Positions 5,528 to 9,460 of a stretch of 9,460 nucleotides of DNA are shown piece after piece; position 1 is the first letter of the stretch; each line of letters begins with the position of its first letter. Location of the stretch: positions 1-9,460 of the forward strand of contig JABDOO010000074.1 in assembly GCA_013043295.1 (NCBI GenBank), written 5' to 3'. The notes under the pieces were generated by a model. That model saw only the letters and a list, made by a program, of their open reading frames with translations, was not told the DNA's origin and did not search any database. This stretch comes from Candidatus Nitrosopumilus sp. Lineage in GTDB: Archaea; Thermoproteota; Nitrososphaeria; Nitrososphaerales; Nitrosopumilaceae. Both the position numbers and the translations under genes were made by a program.

Positions 5528-6396
5528 TGAGAAAATCTTCAGCAAACAAAGTCATGAAAAAGACAGTGGTAGGAATTACAGTGGTAGGTAAAGACAGAGA
5601 AGGAATTGTAGCTGCATTTACTAATTTTGCATTCTCAAAAGGCGGAAATATTGAAAAGGTGAATCAAAATGTAATCAAAGGTCTTTTCGGTATGTATCTA
5701 GAAGTATCTTTTTCAAAAACAGTTGATATTAAAAAATTTGATTTAGACATACAAAGTCTTGCAAAGAAAGAAAAAATGGATGTTAGTACTCATCATGAAA
5801 CAAATTCACAAAAAAACATTGCAGTACTAGTAACCAAAGAACCATTATGCCTTCAAACTATCCTTGCAAATTCAAAATCACTTAAAGGAAAAATTTCAGT
5901 TATTATTGGTACTGAAAAAACACTAGCGCCACTTGCAAAGAAAGCTAAAATTCCATTTGTTGCAATAGAGGACAAAGTTCAGGATAAAGCTGAAGAGAAA
6001 ATAATTCAGACATGTAAAAAATACAATATAGATCTAATTGCATTGGCAAGATACATGAGAATACTTAGTCCTAATTTTGTTTGGAGGTATCCAAATAGAA
6101 TTATTAACATTCATCCATCATTGCTACCAGCATTCCCAGGTGCATTAGCATATGCACAAGCTTATGAAAGAGGTACAAAAATTGTTGGTGTTACATCTCA
6201 TTATGTTACAGAGAACTTGGATCAGGGACCAATCATTTTCCAAGACTCATTTAAGGTAGATCCAAATGATACATTAGAGAAAATAAAATCAAAGGGACAA
6301 AAACTAGAGGCAAACACACTACTAAAAGCAATGAAGATGCATTTAGAAAACAAGCTAGATGTTCGTTGGAGAAAGGTTCACATAAAATCTAAGTGA
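5527..6396 (+). CDS. purU: Formyltetrahydrofolate deformylase (ACT domain plus formyltransferase fold)
   Basis: It is predicted to hydrolyse 10-formyl-THF to THF and formate. An N-terminal ACT domain (about 12-90, with VVGKDREGIVAAFTNF) is joined to a formyltransferase-fold domain (about 95-285). The catalytic triad of the family is present: N194 and H196 in NIHPSLLPAFPGA, and D232 in LDQGPII. The ACT domain, the LARYMRIL segment (173-180) and the 289-residue length fit PurU rather than the GAR transformylase PurN, which lacks the ACT domain. The start is open: ATG 5527, or ATG 5554 (MKKTVVGITVVG), which fits the TATA-like box better and still leaves a complete ACT domain. It overlaps the next gene at the stop (GTGA) and so probably shares its transcript. 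Use in purine synthesis or folate balance is inferred. Confidence 0.88.
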   Translation: MRKSSANKVMKKTVVGITVVGKDREGIVAAFTNFAFSKGGNIEKVNQNVIKGLFGMYLEVSFSKTVDIKKFDLDIQSLAKKEKMDVSTHHETNSQKNIAVLVTKEPLCLQTILANSKSLKGKISVIIGTEKTLAPLAKKAKIPFVAIEDKVQDKAEEKIIQTCKKYNIDLIALARYMRILSPNFVWRYPNRIINIHPSLLPAFPGALAYAQAYERGTKIVGVTSHYVTENLDQGPIIFQDSFKVDPNDTLEKIKSKGQKLEANTLLKAMKMHLENKLDVRWRKVHIKSK

Positions 6397-6401
6397 CACA
6401 A

Positions 6402-7124
6402 ATGGTAGATATTAAAAATCAGTTTGATCCAGTTCTCAGAAAATCAATCTCAAAGAAAAATCAAGTCGCAATCATTCCAGTAGGCTCAATTGAACAGCAT
6501 GGGCCACACTTACCAGTATCAACTGATTCAGATATTGTAACTGAAGTTGCAAAGAGAGTTTCTGAAAAGAGAGGCTATCTTCTATTACCTACGTTAAATT
6601 ATGGAGTTTCGTTTGAACATGCACCATTTTTAAATTTGAGCATTAGAGAATCAACATTACGTACAGTTCTAACTGATTTGTGCATGTCACTATTATCAAA
6701 TAACATAAAGAGAATTTTCATAATTAATGGTCATCATGGAAATCTAAAACCAATAAAAAATTTGGATGTTAAACTAAAGAAAATCTCAAAAAACAAGCTT
6801 AAAGTATTTCCATTATCGTATTGGCATTTCATGCAAAGAGAGTTTGATCATGCAGGTTTTGTTGAAACTTCTCTAATGCTTGCTATATCAAAGAATGTTA
6901 AAATGAAATTAGCAAAAAGAGGGCTTGTCACAGATAAAATGACAAAGCAAGAAATTGCAAAGTTGGGAAAACTAGCAAATCAATCATTTCCAAAAGCTAC
7001 TAAAAATGGAATTTGGGGAGATCCTAGAAAAGCAACAAAAAAAGATGGACAAGAGATTTTAGAGGAAATAGTTGAAAATCTCGCTAAAAAGTGTCAAACT
7101 TGCCTTACTGGGCATAGCTCATAG
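6402..7124 (+). CDS. arfB: Creatininase-family metal hydrolase, possibly the FAPy deformylase ArfB
   Basis: It belongs to the creatininase superfamily of metal-dependent amidohydrolases. Metal and active-site signatures, numbered from the longer GTG start at 6393: PVGSIEQHGPHLPVSTD (E34, H36, D45), INGHHGN (111-117), and DHAGFVETS with E158. In archaea this family includes ArfB, which removes formate from the formamidopyrimidine made by GTP cyclohydrolase III, an early step to riboflavin and coenzyme F420. Thaumarchaea use F420, so ArfB is the best guess, but creatininase or another amidohydrolase cannot be excluded from motifs alone. I chose ATG 6402 because AGTGA (6392-6396) is well placed as a Shine-Dalgarno site; a GTG at 6393 would add three residues and overlap the purU stop. 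It forms a two-gene unit with the PurU-like gene. Confidence 0.85.
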   Translation: MVDIKNQFDPVLRKSISKKNQVAIIPVGSIEQHGPHLPVSTDSDIVTEVAKRVSEKRGYLLLPTLNYGVSFEHAPFLNLSIRESTLRTVLTDLCMSLLSNNIKRIFIINGHHGNLKPIKNLDVKLKKISKNKLKVFPLSYWHFMQREFDHAGFVETSLMLAISKNVKMKLAKRGLVTDKMTKQEIAKLGKLANQSFPKATKNGIWGDPRKATKKDGQEILEEIVENLAKKCQTCLTGHSS

Positions 7125-7138
7125 TTTCACCAATGGAA

Positions 7139-7149
7139 ATTTAATATAA
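7139..7149 (+). promoter_or_regulatory. TATA-like box for the Sm-like/L37e/rpiA operon
   Basis: ATTTAATATAA ends 33 bases before the ATG at 7183, so transcription would start roughly 8 bases upstream of the codon. It lies in the short gap after the creatininase-family gene and is one of the clearest promoter candidates in the window. Confidence 0.55.
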
Positions 7150-7182
7150 CGCCTCAATATCCAAGTCAATAAGTGATTATTG

Positions 7183-7419
7183 ATGTCCGTTGATATGGCA
7201 GTAAAAGTATTGGATGAGAGTATCAATCAAGTTGTATTGATAAAACTCAAAGGAAACAAGACCATTAGAGGTACTCTTTTAGGTTTTGACCAACACATGA
7301 ACCTGCTACTCGATTCTTCAGAGGAAATTCCTGCTGAAGGCGATTCTAAAAGCCTCGGAAGCATTGTGGTTAGAGGAGACAATGTCGTAATGATATCTCC
7401 TCCACCAGCACAGAATTAG
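7183..7419 (+). CDS. lsm: Sm-like archaeal RNA-binding protein
   Basis: This is an archaeal Sm/Lsm protein that forms a ring (usually a heptamer) binding U-rich single-stranded RNA. The Sm1 motif is clear (VVLIKLKGNKTIRGTLLGFDQHMNLLLD taken as a whole), with the RNA-pocket residues in FDQHMNL. Sm2 follows with IVVRGDNVVMIS, where RGDN carries the conserved Arg-Gly pair. The 78 residues are the normal size, with a loop 4 insert (EEIPAEGDSK) and a short Pro-rich tail. ATG 7183 is chosen over the adjacent TTG 7180; a later ATG at 7195 would cut into the N-terminal helix. It is first in an operon with rpl37e, an Lsm-L37e pairing common in archaea. Confidence 0.95.
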   Translation: MSVDMAVKVLDESINQVVLIKLKGNKTIRGTLLGFDQHMNLLLDSSEEIPAEGDSKSLGSIVVRGDNVVMISPPPAQN

Positions 7420-7424
7420 GTGAT
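7418..7424 (+). promoter_or_regulatory. Shine-Dalgarno site of rpl37e
   Basis: AGGTGAT lies 5 bases before the ATG at 7430 and is a perfect complement to ATCACCT at the archaeal 16S rRNA 3' end. It overlaps the stop codon of the Sm-like gene. It fixes the start of the short L37e gene. Confidence 0.7.
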
Positions 7425-7429
7425 TTGCA

Positions 7430-7597
7430 ATGACTAAAGGCACAACTTCTATGGGTGGTTTTACAAAGAAGAAAGTTCACATCAGATGCAGAAGATGTGG
7501 TAAAAACTCACTTCACAAACGTCATCACCAATGCGCAAGTTGTGGATTCCCAGAGGCTAAACGCAGAAAGTATTCCTGGATTAAATGGTATACATAG
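7430..7597 (+). CDS. rpl37e: Large-subunit ribosomal protein L37e
   Basis: This is a 55-residue zinc-finger protein of the archaeal/eukaryotic large subunit. The frame runs from ATG 7430 to TAG 7595-7597 and starts MTKGTTSMGGFTKKKVHIRC. The zinc ligands are C20 and C23 (CRRC), then C35 and C38 (CASC); between them lies the His/basic segment HKRHHQ, and a basic tail RRKYSWIKW follows, as in the family. A perfect Shine-Dalgarno site sits 5 bases upstream. The next gene begins on the base after its stop, so the two are almost certainly on one mRNA. Confidence 0.96.
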   Translation: MTKGTTSMGGFTKKKVHIRCRRCGKNSLHKRHHQCASCGFPEAKRRKYSWIKWYT

Positions 7598-8542
7598 ATG
7601 CAAGAGATTGTTCTTATTCTTAGCTCATTAGCAGGTGTTGCTACAGCCGCTGCTGTACGTAAGATGCCAAGAGACAAAAATCAATTACTCAGTCTCGGTG
7701 CAAGTTCACACATCAAAAGTCAAATTAATTCTTTGAAAATTGAAAAGGATATTCTCACTAAAACTATTTCAAGATTATATCAAGCAGATGAAGAATTTTC
7801 TAAAATTCAAAAAGATAAACTATTGTTAAAGTATCAGCATCAATTAGGAATTGTTTTAGCTAAACTTGAAAAACTAGAACAAGCAAGCAATCACCCAGAT
7901 TTGGGTCCAGTTGGCGATGGCTTGATTACATTAATGGATCAAAAATTATCAAAATTAGATGATAGATTATACGAGTTATCATCTAAGATGGTAAGTTCAA
8001 AAGTTGAAACTACAGAAAAGAAACCAGATGTAAAACAAGAACCAAAGCAAGGACTATCCAAAGCATTCAACTTTGATAAACCAAAAGAAAGTAAAATAGA
8101 GCCAGTTGAAATCCCTACCCCAAAAGCAAAACAATCATTTGAATTAACAACACTTACAAACATTTCAAGAAAGGAACCAAAATTCCCCTTGTTTGAAGAA
8201 GCAAAACAAGTTTCAAAACCAATGCCCGAACCAAAAGTTGTTCAAACAGAAACCATAAAATCAAAAGATGATATAGTTCAAGAAATTATTCAACCAAAAC
8301 CAAAAGTTGAGGATAAAATTGAAATAATTCAATCAGTTTCACAAAACTCCACAACAGAGTCAAAACCTGATATTAACAAAGAAGTTGCAAAAATCACTGA
8401 GCATAAAGCACTTCCAGAACCAATTAAAGAAAAACCAGTTACACTTGATGATGACTTTGATGATGATGCAGATGATTTGGATAAAATCAAAGGTGACATC
8501 ATGAAAGTATTATCAAAGCTCGACCAAGCTGAGGTAGAATAA
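7598..8542 (+). CDS. Unrecognised membrane-anchored coiled-coil protein with acidic C-terminus
   Basis: I do not recognise this family. The 314 residues fall into four parts. First, an N-terminal hydrophobic helix (about 3-20, IVLILSSLAGVATAAAV) followed by R-K-x-x-R-x-K: a membrane anchor with the basic side probably in the cytoplasm. Second, a long helical, probably coiled-coil region (about 37-130) rich in K, E, L and Q. Third, a low-complexity Lys/Glu/Pro linker (about 135-282) with repeated PEPK/PKPK-type pieces. Fourth, an acidic patch (284-293) followed by a short amphipathic helix (294-310) with L294, I297, I301, V304 and L308 on one face. The layout suggests a tethered scaffold with a C-terminal docking helix. 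It begins directly after the L37e stop and its TAA overlaps the rpiA ATG, so it is embedded in the operon. No enzyme motif is present. Confidence 0.85.
   Translation: MQEIVLILSSLAGVATAAAVRKMPRDKNQLLSLGASSHIKSQINSLKIEKDILTKTISRLYQADEEFSKIQKDKLLLKYQHQLGIVLAKLEKLEQASNHPDLGPVGDGLITLMDQKLSKLDDRLYELSSKMVSSKVETTEKKPDVKQEPKQGLSKAFNFDKPKESKIEPVEIPTPKAKQSFELTTLTNISRKEPKFPLFEEAKQVSKPMPEPKVVQTETIKSKDDIVQEIIQPKPKVEDKIEIIQSVSQNSTTESKPDINKEVAKITEHKALPEPIKEKPVTLDDDFDDDADDLDKIKGDIMKVLSKLDQAEVE
8531..8537 (+). promoter_or_regulatory. Shine-Dalgarno site of rpiA
   Basis: GAGGTAG lies inside the end of the upstream gene, with GAGGT about 6 bases before the ATG at 8542. It complements part of the 16S rRNA 3' end and supports independent ribosome entry at rpiA despite the one-base overlap with the preceding stop. 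Confidence 0.5.
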
Positions 8543-9216
8543 TGACATTTGATGATGCCATAAAGGCATTATCAAGTGATGCTTTAAAATTTGTTAAAGA
8601 TGATTATGTTGTTGGTTTAGGAAGTGGACGAGCTGCAACTGCACTTGTAAAATCACTTGCAAAACTAATCAAACTAAAAAATTACAACATTGTTGGAGTA
8701 CCAACATCATTACAAATTAAATTAATTGCAGAGAAAGGTGACATTCCATTAGTAGAAGCTGATCAAGTAGAACATATCGATGTTGTCTTTGATGGCGCAG
8801 ACCAAATTGATTCACAAAAATATGTGATCAAAGGAGGCGGAGGAGCATTACTAAGAGAAAATATTTTGTTTAGTCTTGCAAAAAAAGTTGTAGTGATGGC
8901 AGACAAGACAAAGTTTGTTAAAAAATTCACAAGAACAGTACCAGTAGAAATTCATCCACTTGCAAGAAACTCTGTTACAAAATCAATTGAAAAACTAGGA
9001 GGTCAGGCACAGATTCGCACATTAGATAGAGGATATCCATTCTTTACAGAAAATGGAAATATTATTTTGGATTGTGACTTTGGAACAATAAAAAATCCAA
9101 AAGCACTCAGTCAAAAAATCAAACAAACCACAGGAGTTTTAGAATCTGGGATATTTCTCAGAAAGCCAGATGTAATTTACAAAGCAAAAGATAATGGCAA
9201 GTATGATATCCTTTAA
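8542..9216 (+). CDS. rpiA: Ribose-5-phosphate isomerase A
   Basis: It interconverts ribose-5-phosphate and ribulose-5-phosphate in the cytoplasm, supplying ribose for nucleotides. The 224 residues match the RpiA family. Active-site motifs in order: the phosphate loop GLGSGRA (25-31), FDGADQID (83-90; D84 and D87), KGGGGALLREN (97-107; K97 and the catalytic base E106), ADKTKFV (120-126), EIHP (136-139), and FFTENGNIILDC near the end. The phosphate loop has arginine where most homologues have serine (GSGST), an oddity of this copy. ATG 8542 shares a base with the previous stop (TAATG). In archaea lacking an oxidative pentose phosphate branch this enzyme is a key route to PRPP; that role here is inferred. 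Confidence 0.95.
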   Translation: MTFDDAIKALSSDALKFVKDDYVVGLGSGRAATALVKSLAKLIKLKNYNIVGVPTSLQIKLIAEKGDIPLVEADQVEHIDVVFDGADQIDSQKYVIKGGGGALLRENILFSLAKKVVVMADKTKFVKKFTRTVPVEIHPLARNSVTKSIEKLGGQAQIRTLDRGYPFFTENGNIILDCDFGTIKNPKALSQKIKQTTGVLESGIFLRKPDVIYKAKDNGKYDIL

Positions 9217-9217
9217 A

Positions 9218-9229
9218 ATTTTATTTTTT
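9218..9229 (+). terminator. T-rich terminator after rpiA
   Basis: Just after the rpiA stop, T-rich sequence (ATTTTATTTTTT) offers an archaeal-type intrinsic stop. It overlaps the last codons of the convergent pcm gene, since only 4 bases separate the two genes. Confidence 0.45.
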
Positions 9230-9460
9230 CCCAAATTTACCAACTAGAGGAACAAAAACGTATTTGGGTTCATTTTTTATTTCAATAATTCCTTTTGAAG
9301 TCTTTTTTAACAAAACTAGTGATTGGGAGGATTCACCTACAGGCGCAATTATGAGACCATTTTCAGTAAGTTGATCAAATAAAGATGCAGGAATTTGAGA
9401 GCATGCAGCAGTTATTATGATTCTATCATAAGGTGCCTCTTTGGGATATCCAAGAGTGCC
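9221..9460 (-). CDS. pcm: Protein-L-isoaspartate O-methyltransferase, C-terminal part (partial)
   Basis: It repairs damaged proteins by SAM-dependent methylation of L-isoaspartyl residues. The minus-strand frame is open from the right edge to TAA (9221-9223), giving 79 residues; the N-terminal part, including most of the SAM-binding fold, lies outside. Family features present: GYPKEAPYDRIIITAA, then IPASLFDQL, IIAPVG, and the closing YVFVPLVGKFG, matching the PCM ending FVPLxGxxG. In place of the family's common QLkpGG it reads QLTENG. The partial chain is aligned to its natural end, so this is a window cut and not a broken gene. It is convergent with rpiA, 4 bases apart. Confidence 0.93.
   Translation of the reverse strand, partial: GTLGYPKEAPYDRIIITAACSQIPASLFDQLTENGLIIAPVGESSQSLVLLKKTSKGIIEIKNEPKYVFVPLVGKFGKK

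Noticed and set aside
5527..6396. GAR transformylase (PurN) instead of PurU
   Set aside because: The N-terminal ACT domain and the LARYMRIL segment favour the deformylase; PurN lacks the ACT domain.
7939..8163. A 74-codon minus-strand frame inside the coiled-coil gene
   Set aside because: The coding strand fits the operon with exact junctions; the antisense product is low-complexity and unsupported.
8479..8542. ESCRT-III-type MIM1 motif in the C-terminal helix of the coiled-coil protein
   Set aside because: The helix is amphipathic and acidic-flanked but lacks the conserved arginine-leucine spacing of MIM1, so a CdvB/Vps4 link is not supported by motif.

Overview
The window looks like a stretch of an AT-rich ammonia-oxidising archaeon (Nitrososphaerota/Thaumarchaeota, Nitrosopumilus-like). 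Four things point there: archaeal-type translation genes (aIF5B, L7Ae, S28e, L24e, L37e, an Sm-like protein) in typical archaeal operon order; archaeal TATA-like boxes about 25-35 bases before first genes, implying leaderless or short-leader mRNAs; frequent TTG/GTG starts; and a secreted repeat protein with a Cys-Gly-Pro-Gly-Thr tail of a kind I associate with marine thaumarchaea. The genus is inferred from gene content and style, not from a search.

Layout. 1-316 (+): the C-terminal end of a repeat protein. 364-961 (+): a 54-residue zinc-ribbon protein overlapping a thioredoxin. 958-3954 (-): the translation operon rpl7ae, rps28e, rpl24e, ndk, infB, very tightly packed, whose last stop codon overlaps the thioredoxin stop. 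4017-5366 (-): a phosphohexomutase of the GlmM/phosphomannomutase superfamily. 5414-5498 (+): tRNA-Leu(UAG), divergent from the mutase. 5527-7124 (+): formyltetrahydrofolate deformylase (PurU-like) and a creatininase-family metalloenzyme (ArfB-like), start/stop overlapped. 7183-9216 (+): Sm-like protein, L37e, an unrecognised membrane-anchored coiled-coil protein, and ribose-5-phosphate isomerase A. 9221-9460 (-): the C-terminal part of protein-L-isoaspartate O-methyltransferase, convergent with rpiA.

How the genes work together. Most of the window is housekeeping. The minus-strand operon couples ribosomal proteins, nucleotide supply (NDK) and subunit joining (aIF5B). The PurU/ArfB-like pair would put two formate-releasing hydrolases in one transcript, linking one-carbon and flavin/F420 metabolism. 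RpiA supplies ribose phosphate. There is no mobile element, CRISPR array or defence island.

The points most worth a second look are a kink-turn-like hairpin just before the L7Ae start codon (possible autoregulation), the unrecognised anchored coiled-coil protein co-transcribed with L37e and rpiA, the deformylase pair, the perfect 51-base repeat at the left edge, and the tRNA with an encoded CCA end. No gene-free stretch exceeds 300 bases.
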